A stretch of 64,000 nt of DNA, from positions 24,411,855-24,475,854 of the forward strand of contig OY365806.1 of NCBI GenBank assembly GCA_959347315.1, given 5' to 3'. This stretch comes from Bimastos eiseni. Its lineage: Eukaryota; Annelida; Clitellata; Crassiclitellata; Lumbricidae. Below, one piece after another: positions 15,599 to 27,500 of the stretch. Numbering within the stretch: position 1 is the first letter of the stretch; each line of letters opens with the position of its first letter. Position numbers and translations under genes: made by a program. Below the pieces are notes generated by a model. The model was not told the DNA's origin. It worked only from the letters and a program-made list of their open reading frames with translations, and did no database searches.

Positions 15599-18500
15599 AA
15601 TGCTGATGACGATGACGATGATAATGATGACGATGATGATGATGATGACGATGATGATGATGATGTCGTGAGAATCACCTTGCAGACAAACGCAAGTAGG
15701 ACGGCGATGCTTTAACATCATCGTTGTCGCTTTTGTTGATCGACGACTCAATGTTTTCTTTTTCCGTTGGAGTTATGGGTTGAGTGAAATGTCGGCCATT
15801 TTGGCCAAATGTCAGCGTCCGTTTGGTCGTGCATGGAACGAGTTCGTCGTTGCCTGGTTCTGTGGAATAATTGTCTGAATTTTGATTTGGAGGCGTTTTC
15901 GGTCTGTAAGATATAACAGTCATTGATTCATCGCAATCTTCGGATTTCTTTGCCTCCTAAAACAACTAAGTTGTGAGAATGTTGTAAAATTCAAGGCGTT
16001 CAAGCAAATCGATGAGACGAGATAATTAGGCCCAAGGTCAGATTGTTAGCTGCGGTGAATGGCGGTTGAAATTCGGTAAACATAAGAACATGACAAGACG
16101 TTATAGAAATCTCAAGTTTCGGTGATATTTAATTGATGCATCTTTCTGTCTGTATAGATACAGACTGTTCAGCAATAATAAAATACTGAGAAAGGGACAG
16201 TGAGGTTTGTCGTCAACTTCACTTTATACTTGGAAATAGGAATAAATTTACGTTTAGCCCATGAATGACTGTTGCAAATCATCTAATTGTAGAGCATCAT
16301 CCCAGATGGAGACACAACGGTTAAGCATACTAGGAACGCTGCTAGAGGTTAAAATGAAGAATTAACTGGTAGTAAGTAAGAGACATTAAAACCAGATAGG
16401 GCTCCAGTTGATTCAAGAAGATGAAAGGAGAAGAAAAAGAAAAATCCAGGAGAAGACGAAGATGGGGGAGAAGATATAATATGGTGAGAATTAGAGCTAG
16501 CTAATTAATAATTTACCATATCTTACCTGCCGGCTAATTGTCTTTGTAGCTGTTGTCTTCGACGCACAATAGCTTTGTTCTTGATTCTGTTCTGAACGGT
16601 TGGATCTGAGACAGACGAAGAGTCATCTGCCTCTTCAGCCTCTGTCTCCATTGTTCCAGACGATGACTTCGCTGCCTCTGCTGCTGCTGCTGCAGCATCC
16701 ATAGCACCAACAATCGCAGTCTTTTGCGGAAGTGCTTCAGAGTGACCATCAGATTGTCGGACGCCAGCGTGTTGGTCAGTGGATAGTGCGCCAAAGGTAG
16801 CGCCAACTCTCAAAGTCTTTACATCAAGAGATGATTTCTTTCTTCGCAATTGATCCGCTTTTGATTCCATCTTTTGCATTCCTCTTCTATTTCCTTCTAA
16901 TTCGTTGCTCTCTTTCTTCAGTATGCCCTGCATTTGCTTCTTGTCCACTATGATGGGAGTATTCTCCGTCTTAAGTATACCCTTGGGTTTCATCTGCTGA
17001 ATAGAGTTCGACTTAAGTATGCCTTTGATCTGCACGCTACCTTGTTGTCGGTTAGTTGCCTCGGAAACTGGTTTCAGAATTCCTGTCAGCAAAGACATTG
17101 AAAAATGCTACGCTACGGTACAAACAGGAAAAAATCAACGAATATTTAATAAAGAGGAAAGAAGTGACAAAAAACTAATTAAAGGTGGGTGTTAGATGTT
17201 CGTAAGATATGTTCCACAAAGCAATAGCGTTGATCGCCTTTTCCGCATTTCTATTCAATGTGATTAAGTTTATTAAAGAACATGCATCACATTCTCTAAA
17301 TCTGTAGGCCTACAGTTTCTAAGTTTATCTTTGCCTAGCTGCCTACGTCGACTACTCTGACGTGGTTTAGTATATAGATAGTCATCAAACTGGAAAGGGT
17401 TTAAAATTTCAGACGATTGATGCCAGTCGCCAGGGATATCTTGTCCTTATATTAATGAGAATTGAAAGTATAATTTTTAACTAAGTACACTCTAAACTTA
17501 CAAAGTTCAGTTTCTAATTATGTGTATGTATGTCAACAGGGAACTCCTGTGAATCTATGTCTGCAATTTAAATTTGATTAAGATCTCAAATTTTCAATAT
17601 TCTTCATGTCTCAATTTCTTATTGAACGAAACTTATAAAATTATATGGTTTGATGGAGGAAGAGGAGGAAGAGAAATAAAATAATTGTTGTAGCCTAGAT
17701 TAATTTTTAGAGCCCACTAATAAAGTTGTTTTATTTACACATTATAATTAACCGGTGATAACAATGTTTTTCGATTTAAAGACACATCACAAGATGAAAC
17801 AAAGTCAGATTGTTCTCGTTTTCTGTTTTCTTTCCTTCTTTCAACTTTATATTAATTTATAAAAGCGACATTTTTTCAGTTTACATTCAGCTTCATCTGT
17901 TTTTGACAACTACACTACTAAGAATGACAAGAAATTAAAATTATAAATCTAATTATTAGTAATGAAATATGATGATGCACGGGGAAAAAGTTTAGAACAT
18001 AATTGGACAAACAACGAAGTGCTGACGAGGAGCGCAAACCCTTTCTCTTCTCATCCGTTGTTTCTTCGTCGACTGACTCTGCTTGTGACGAAGCGGATTC
18101 GGACGAAGGCGCCACCGTTGGTTTGATGGAGGAAGAGGATGACTGTGCCAGCGTCATTTCAGCCCATTGGGCCATGAATTCCCGTTGTTCCTTGAGAGGC
18201 AGAGAACAGAGTGCTTCAGCTGGCGGTGGCTTCACTAGACTCATGGCCAGTGGAGAGAATTTCGCTTTTCCCACCTCTTCTGTGGTTATTGGCTGCGTTT
18301 GAAAGACAACGATTCACATATTTAACTATACTTTTATGATAATAGACTATTTGATGTAATCAAACGAACGTATCTGATATTGATTAAATAAATAAAGCTA
18401 CCTCGGCCCAACACAGACCTTAAGCAGAAACAATTATACATCATATCCGACACGATCTAAAATATCTTGCCATTTTTATACAATCACTGGAAAAGCATAC

Positions 18501-21500
18501 TATACTAGATTCTGATGAAATAAAATCAAATATAGCACAATACGTTAGTAACAACGGTTGCAAACATACAAAACAAAGTGCCAATTAGACTAAGTGTTGT
18601 GTGAGCCTGCTACTGCCTCATCGGCGTCATAGATTCAACATTTTTGTGTGAACATCGGCGCCTATCACTTTATGGATTTTGAGTCCACACCAGTGTCAGA
18701 TTGAATATGTTCAAAATAATTATATTAGGAAATGTAATTTTACATAAATAGTGATGACAGACAGAGACGAACAAAGTCCAACTCTCCTTGGCTTTGTGAT
18801 CTTTCCCAGAATTACTTCGAACGCACTATACTCGTTTTACACCCGTTCTTTTTAGTCGTACTGGGGTTGGGAGCACCTCTGAGTAGTCACCTTGAAGAGA
18901 GCTACATGTATGTAAATCTTTACAATGAACGAATAACGAATTCTGCTAGGAACGGTCATCCATGCAGATCCATCGCATCAATGTAATCATTATACATGTA
19001 GGCAATATTTGAACCACGAGGAAAATTGTTTTAACTTTGATTAACCATCAACGGTTAATCGCTTTCTCTAATCATTGGTGTAATTATAATAGATAATTCA
19101 TGCCTCGAGTCAAATAATACTACTACTAATAATAAATAATAATAAATAATAATAATATAATAATATTAATAGCATAATAATAAAATAAAAATAATAACAA
19201 TAAATAATAGTAATTATTATTATAATTATAATAATGAAAACATAATAATATTAATAACATAATAATAAAATAATAATAATAAAAATAGTAATAACAACAA
19301 CAGCAACTATTATCTTTAACTAGAACAATTATAATACACGATTATGGTGATGTTAATAATAAACAATGTACCTATGTCTAGAACTGCCACAGCTTAGCAG
19401 CGTACCTATGCCTATGGAACAGCCTTCCTGCTGTGACTCGTGCTGCAATCTTATCTAGTAGCACAACTGTTTCTGCTCGTTCTCTTAAGACTTTTCTTTT
19501 CTCTAGGGGTTTTCGCACTGGGAGTGCCTCTGATTAGGCTGTACTGTAAGAGGTGCTTTATAAATCCGTAAATATAATAAAATAGAATAATGATGCAATT
19601 ATAATGATGATGGTGACGATGACGATGATGACTATGCTGACTGCAAAATATAATGATGACTTTCGTAGTTTTTTGGTAATCATTTTTAAATTATTAAAGA
19701 TAATTTTTGCCGCGAGTTAAAAAATTATGACAAAAATAGTTACAATAATAATAATCGCGATAAATATACAATAAAGAAATACCAGAATGAGGCTTAACAT
19801 TTCTGATACTCGTTAACAGATCTTATTAGGCCTATATTTGTTTTGAGAGGTTATTAAATAAAGTAAATTGCTTCATTGAAGTCAACAACATCCAACAAAC
19901 TTTCCATTTGAAAATGCAAACACCAAGCAAAACCGTTATTTGCATAATAATTTGAAAAGCGAGTTCCTATTTTAAAAACAAACCCGGTAACTGAGTTAAT
20001 CAAAATGACCTGCGGAACACAAACAGAATTACACAAAAGAGTGAAAATTTAGCAAGCATCATCAGAAGCGTCATTCAACAGACTCCTAAACGAGTAAGTG
20101 AGAACTTGAAAATAATACCATTAAGTACCACTACATACCTCTTCGTCTAAGCTCTATCGACACAGCAAAAGACACAGACAGACATTATCAATCAAATGTT
20201 ATTTTTAATTTCACTGAATTTGAAGGAGACGAATCTTTTCTTTTAGTTGCGCTTTACATGTTTTCTCTCATGGCATGCATACGGCATTCTATTGTTACAA
20301 GAGTCATGACCTAAAATTAATGAAAAAATGTCGTAGGCGGATATGGAAGGACCACAACCTACAATCAGCTGTTAGCCTAATTTGAATCAACAATTTTTGT
20401 GATAATAGTCTAATGGGTTTTAACTGACTATATTCTGTAGATATAGGCTATTAGCCCTATAGTCTATGTCCGATAGCGCTGTTTAATTTTCTGCGCTTTA
20501 AGATCAAATGACTTCTCGTATATGACTTATCGTAAGACAAAACCGTTTATCAAACGAATGAATTCCTGGTTTACTACCGTACACTTGCATGTCTCCAGAG
20601 CCCTACATCGTCTGGCTCCAGAGTAGGCCTACTTACGTGATCAAGTCCATAATCTCGATCTCTATCGTTGCTGTCTGCTTGTCTCAGTGTCTGTCTCACT
20701 CTCTCAACCTCCGAACCCATTCGCATTTTGAATAGATTTGAGCTCCTCGCCTTCCGCGCCAGAACTGCTCAACGCCGATGATTTACTATGTCCTCGTGGA
20801 AAAAATTTCCCACTAAAGTTTCCGTAGAAATATTGGCTGGTATAGGTAGATTCTAGTCTTTACATTTCTGTCCTCTCCTTACAGACCTTCTTATCTCCTT
20901 GGGTTCTCATGCTAGGAGCGCCTCTGAATAGTAGGCTAGTTACCTCTGATTTTATCCACTGTATAAGTTTCCAATACAATACAATGCATTACAATCCAAG
21001 CACAACACAATGCAATACAAACGCATTAACCTAATAATTGCACAGAGGTCACTGCGTGCGACCAGTGCCGTGTAGTATACCTGTGTTTTGAATCTGGATT
21101 GCAGACGTCGTTGTTTTCTGCGGGCACCAGAGGGAGCCAGTTGTGAAGATGAACTCTCTGGTTTGTCCGAGAATAGTTTCATTTTCTCCGCCAAGCTAAG
21201 TCTACTCAGAATATAACATGACTGAAGTTTTAATCGTCGATAAGCGATGAATTGCTCCACGTTTATAGATGTTGTCTTCAATTGTAATGAAGATCATAGG
21301 AGAAAATGGCGAGAAATCTGTTGATGGCAGGCAGCAATAAGTTTACAACAGAGGAGAGTATGCCTAATTGGGATATCCCTCGAGTGCTGTTTGGCAAAAC
21401 AAGACAATTGTGGCTTAAAGAGGAAATTGGAAGTCAATTCTTACCGTTAGGTAGAAATATACGCTCGGTTTATTTTGGAGAATACTAATCAGGTTAGACC

Positions 21501-24500
21501 ACTTCATAATTGGAAAGGATTTGTCTTCTTCATAAATAGAGGAGTGACTAGTATAGTGAGAGTTTTGAAAATGAGGAGAAAATCACCGTTTGCCCAACAA
21601 GGTTTAATCATTTCAGCAACGATTCAGCAAGGGTTAAAATCAGTCTTCCAATATGGAGGTAGGTACAAGATTAAATTTGCAATGTTTGATTAAAATACTT
21701 CAAAAGATGGAATATTTGTATCCGATATGCATTGGAGGACAGCTATTAAGGTTCAAGATGAAGAGTATGAACATCATGATCAGTGAAGGAACATCACGGG
21801 TTGTATATTTTGTGGTCTTTGAAAGAAGTGATCGAAGATAGCGAAGGAGAGTAGCTGGAATGGAATATTAAAGTAGTCTGTAGGAGTTCTGATAAACAAA
21901 TTGGTTTACGGTTTTCTAGCTAGAACAGTCGTGTACTAGTGCATTTGGAATGGATTAACGAGGACATACGTGTGATACAGAATTTCTAGCAAAAGGTCTC
22001 ACTGTTAGGATTAGACCGAGTCTTAAGATCTACTAACTTGCAGAGTTCATCATCTGTTTCTGCTTTCGCTCTCTCTTCCTTTGCCCAGCTGGAAAGACCC
22101 TCATAGATGTCTTCCGACGTTTCACCACTCCACTGTCGATATTCGTCGAGGACTTCTTCCTGACCGCTGTACTCCTCTTCTAGGTTGTAAATCGTCCTCA
22201 CCAGATGCCCCTGACCTCTTGTGTCCGACAACTTTGTCTGTTGCGATGGACTTCCCTCTTTATAACAAGGATCCAATCTCGACGGTCCAGTCTCCGTTGG
22301 CCTCGACCCGCGTCTCTGCTGCTGAGGACTGGCCTCTGGTATGTCGTATAGTTCATGGGTCGTCACTGGAGTCGTTCTGTATCGCGTATTCTGACGGCGG
22401 TCGTGAATCTTTTCTCGCTCGAAAGGCGCCGGAAACAGCTCCTGACCCCTAACCTTGACCCCATTCAAATGTTTCTCCTGCTGGTCGACATGTGGCTTGT
22501 AGACACTTATGGCTGATTTCCTCAACACCTCAGCACGGAACGTTGACACGGATTGAACTCTAACGAAAAAAGCAAAATGGCATGCAGTCAGTCACGCTGA
22601 CAACGCAGTTTCGTCATTCATATAATAGACGTGCAGTAATGGGCTACTTCGCTTTGATTCCAAAGCAATAAGTTCGTATTTGAACCCAAGGAAATATAGG
22701 ATAAACTTACGAAGTTACACTTCTTCGTTGTAGCTCTCAACTCACAGAATCCAACGCTCTGAATGACCCAACCAGATGATTAGCATATATGAATCTATGA
22801 TCACCTCTCAGCTTTCTGGATTTCGTCCGTCGTCACCGGAAGCGTTGTGCGCCTGGACTTCCACTGGGACGGCATTGACTGGTCAGCGGTCTGCTGGAAG
22901 GAACGGTCAGCGGATGATTTATCTGCAGCCGCTGCGATGACAGACAGATGCTGCTGTAGCTGGTCAGACATCGAACTGCGGCTGCTGCTACTGCTGCTGT
23001 TGCCGGAGTCTGAGTCTGGCTTCTTCTGGAGCGGAGAGCCAGGAAGTGGCTTCTCACTGAAAGATGCATTACACATAATAGAACCTCAGACGAATTGGAT
23101 TCAGGGCGTCCAGATAGCGGGTGGGTTGGGTTCCGGAGGCAAATGCCTCCAATTTCAGGTGGGGAGACATGCTTTGCGTCTTAGGGAAGAATATCTTGCC
23201 TTCCTGGCACTTGGGACCTAGAGGTTTTGCTTCCATCACTCGGAGGGGATTGACACCTCTGATTGGATTCTCAACCCCGATAGTATCTATGTTCTATGTT
23301 ATGCTAAATATCAAAATATGATATGTAAAGGGTGAATAATGAGGTACCGTGCGGCCAATATCAGATGAACCCTGCAGGTCACGACTGCGATCTTCCAAAT
23401 CCTCTTACGCTTTCGTCCCAAGAACCAAGACTAAAATTAGCGATCGGGCTTTTCGGGTCGCTGGCCCACGTGCCTGGTACAGTCTCTCTGCAGCCATTCA
23501 GGAAATTAAGGAATTTGTTGCTAAGCACCTCATGTTTGATTAACGTCACCAAATATAGATACAACCAATTGGACAGCAGAATTAGATTTGGAACTATCAA
23601 TTCAAAAGAATAGTTATGCCGCCCGGGTACTAGTGATAGCTGATGCAACTATTGGAAATTAATGAACTGATGGGAAGTGTCCATTTAGAATCTTGTGGTG
23701 TATTTCAATATAAGGCAACAAGCGTAGACGTTTGTATGAAATTATGAAATATGACAAAAGACACTCACTAAAGCGCACCTTCGGTACACCTAAAAGGGCT
23801 TGAGATATGTTGATTTACACGAATTGAGAATGATGGGATCACGTTATCACATTTTTTCCATAAGTGGCGCTTTCCCAAATTTAAATATCATAAAAGCTTT
23901 GATTAGCAATTGCGATTAAGGTACAAAACGGTACAACTGCATTATGATAATACCCATTGTACAAAGTGCAAATTTATGCGAACAGACGACGCAGATACAA
24001 TTATAATGCGTAGCAATTATTGTGCGCAAGGGATTTGCTCGAGGTCTCTACACTGTAGTCGACTCTGACGAGGATCGAATCTATACTCTGCGCGTTGCAG
24101 GCCGACCGCTGTAACCAATCGGCCACTGTGCAGTTACTGCAGGCTACTATACTTGGCACAGTTGTGTTTGCAAGCGTAAGCGCAGCCGAGTTGCTTGTTA
24201 GAATAAGCATGCCACTATGCCGTTGTCTATGTTTGAGGACGGGGCGAAGAGGGAAGGGAAGGCGCACCTGTCGACTGACTTAATTCCGTGTCATGTTTAT
24301 TGGTCTGAACCCAGCGCTATTTCAGCACTTACATTGTCAGCATCAGCGGTTACTGCTGGCAAGTTTTTAAGGCTAACTCACAGAAAGACACACACACACA
24401 GACAGAAAGACTGAGGCACAAAGACAGAAGGACAGACATGATGAATGATCGGTTGTCTGACTGATGCTACATGCTCCAGTCAAATGGATGAGCATAGGTC

Positions 24501-27500
24501 TACTTTTGATATCCACTGCACTTTGAGGATCTTAAATAACGTTACACAAATCCTAAATTTGCAGTATAAATAGGCTTTTGACTCGAAACAAAGATCCACA
24601 TACCGAAATTGATTCTGTTTTTTGACGGGTGTCGCGACATCTGTGCTCGAGCGAGGACTGTCTCCCTCTGCCCCGGACGACTTCGACTCCATCTTAAAGA
24701 TTCGCTCGGAAACAGAAATCCTCTTGTCCGTGCTCTCTGAAACGTCTTCGTCTGACTTTCTATGGAGAAATGAACCAACAAAAGGCGGCTTTTGGTTGTA
24801 TACCATAGCGCCATTCCTACCGCAAATTATAAGTTACAAACGGTCAATTATTACTCCACAGAGGGAGATAGACATAGAAAAACAGTGGAGATAGTGATGC
24901 ATAAACACACAGAAAGATAAGAGGAACAGAGAAGCAGATGGAGGAGGAGAGAGATAGAGGAAGAGAGAGAGAAGTAGAGAGACATCAGTCATAATCATCT
25001 TGTTTATCTATGTTTGATGCGGGCTGGATTCTAAACAATTGGAAGACAGTCTCTTGTAGATATGAGAAGCCAGTGTTCAAAGGTATCAAACAGCCATTCA
25101 GCCAATCAAGGCTCCAACTGGTGGAATTTGAAAATGTCATCCGACGAGTGCATGAGCCACAGGTTGACGTCCCAGTGGCAACCGTTGGGCCACATCAGAA
25201 GCGAAGAATCAGAAGATTGAGAACATCTTTTCCACGAAAGCAACCAATGATTAAACGTTTTCGACTCGTACTAACCTGGGTCCGCGCTTAATGATGAGGT
25301 GAAAGATCTCATCGTCGTCTTCATCGTCGTCTTCCGGAACATCGAATGTCTTTGCTTTCTGAAGAACTGGTCTTCGATGCGATGACGGCTGGGTCAGCGT
25401 CTCTATCCCAGACTCCACGGCCGCCGAGGGGTTCGTCTCAGGCCTCAGGAGGTCAACGCTGTCGAAGCTCCTTCTAGCCGTTGAGGTCGTCTTCCAGGCT
25501 CTCAAATCAGAAGAAGCAACGTAGGATCCATCGTTCGGCACTTCTTCCATCTTTGTTGTCTGCTGACTTAACGATGTGCTTACGTATGATGAAGCCACTT
25601 GCCTACTACTTCCGCTCAGATCTTTCCGTAAACCTCTCTGCTCAGAGCTGTCATCTGCTGAGATGCTCTTTGCCTGTTCAGAAATAGGCGATCGATTGTC
25701 TTTCGTGGTTTCCCTTCGGTTTTTCAATTCGTCCTCGTTCAATGGACCAACTGAAGCGCTCGATTTCACTGTCGACTGTTTGTATTGTGTAGCAGAAGAA
25801 GTCTTCGCATCTGAAGCAGGCACTGGAGTAGAAAAGGTCGCAGGCTTTGCTCCATTGAGCCCCTCGATCATTGATGTTTGAAGTGTGTTGGTAGCTGGTT
25901 GTAAGGGTCGGAGCATTTGTTGAGGTTCCTGCGACTTCTGTAAGCCAATTGATTGTGCAAGAGATGTCATTGTTGAGGATGATAATTTACATTCCAACAG
26001 CTGCGCATCTGCAGTCAACGATGAACTCATCAATGACGCAGTTGCAGGCAATTTAGAGTCAAAAGACTTCGTAGAAATTTCCGTTTGATGAGTTGCAAAT
26101 TTCGCAGCTATACCCACAGATGCTGGTCCGTCATGATTCGACGTTTTAATCCCTTGCAGTGATTTAAGTGTCTGTGTTTTAACATTAACCGATCGCTGAT
26201 CTTCTATGTTTTTCTTTCTTATTAGATCAGACGACTCTTCTCTAGCAACCGTTGTATCGCAAATGCCTACTTTTAGACATGCCATCTTATCCAGACCCTT
26301 CTGTTCTTCGAGCAGATTCGGCCGAGGCTTCGCTGGAGCAATCGTCCCCATTGACTTCTCAGTTGGTGCAACTTCCTGCTGCTTCAATCTCTGCTGGGCC
26401 AAAGGCAGCTTAATAGGAGCCGCGGTTTTGTCACTTCTCCCCAAAGAGTCGACTGCTCTGAACTTCTCCCAACCGGGAACTATCACTCTCATCGTACTCT
26501 GTTTCGGTATCTTTTGAACTTGAGTAAGACCTTCATACGTCCCCTGTATTTTTACCTCTTCCTTCGTAGCAGGCTTTTCAGAAGGATCCGGAAGTATTGG
26601 TGCCTGAAACTTTACTGCGCTTTCTGTAACTTCTGCCCGATGTAACGATTGACCCACACTGTCACCATCGCCAGTTGGCTGCTCAACGTTGATGATATTT
26701 CCCGGAGGAGTAACTTTATGTTCATAAGAAACGGATTTTTGAAGATTTGGAGCATTTAATTTTCCTTCATTCTTGCCACATTCCAGTTGTTGCAGACATT
26801 CTACGTCGTACTTTTCAACAGCAGTGGCAGATGACGACTGTATCTCAGACTTTTGATCTTTGGACACGATCTGATGCAACGGTTGTGGATTCGGCTGATC
26901 TAAAGCTGACGCTGCAGAGTAAGTTTTTCCAGGCGTTTTGATGGTTGATGTACTCTTCGTTTGAACGTTTACAACAGCAAATTGTTTTTCGGCTGGAGAT
27001 ATCACTGATACTGTGCTACCGGCTATGCTGCATTTCTGAGACTCAGTTTGATTTTTCAATAAGGTTTCAACTGATTTAGTTTCCTTGGGTTTCCTAGGCG
27101 CCAACTGACTGGTGACAAAGTGAATAAGAACGTTTCCTTGACCCGAAAGGTTTGAGGTTAAACTCTCGAAAGTTCGACCGTCAACGGCAGTTGCGAAAGC
27201 CTGTTGTAGTAACTGAGATGGAGGACAGAGACTTTCCTCCACTTCGTATTCCATTCTCTCTGTGGACGGACGAAGAGGTGGCTTAGTTATCCAGCGATTG
27301 ACAAGAAGACAGAAAGCATGATCAGCTGGCGCGATATGTTCCAATGCCTCGCCCTGTGTCGTACTTAGAAAGGCCTGTTCGTGAACTGACAATGGGCCAA
27401 TCGGCTCTGCAACTTCAAATGCGGTTCTTTCTGTGTCCAACAACTGACCAGCAACGGCCTTGAGGTTACTCTTCAGCGGTTTAACGGCTTTAACGACCAT

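Noticed and set aside
15389..15751. Poly-Asp, poly-Met and poly-Ile open frames
   Set aside because: GAT/GAC microsatellite in an intron; the real coding exons E14 and E15 lie on each side.
15904..15956. Longer E14 starting at 15956
   Set aside because: The acceptor looks stronger and the frame is open, but its phase 0 start cannot follow E13 (phase 2).
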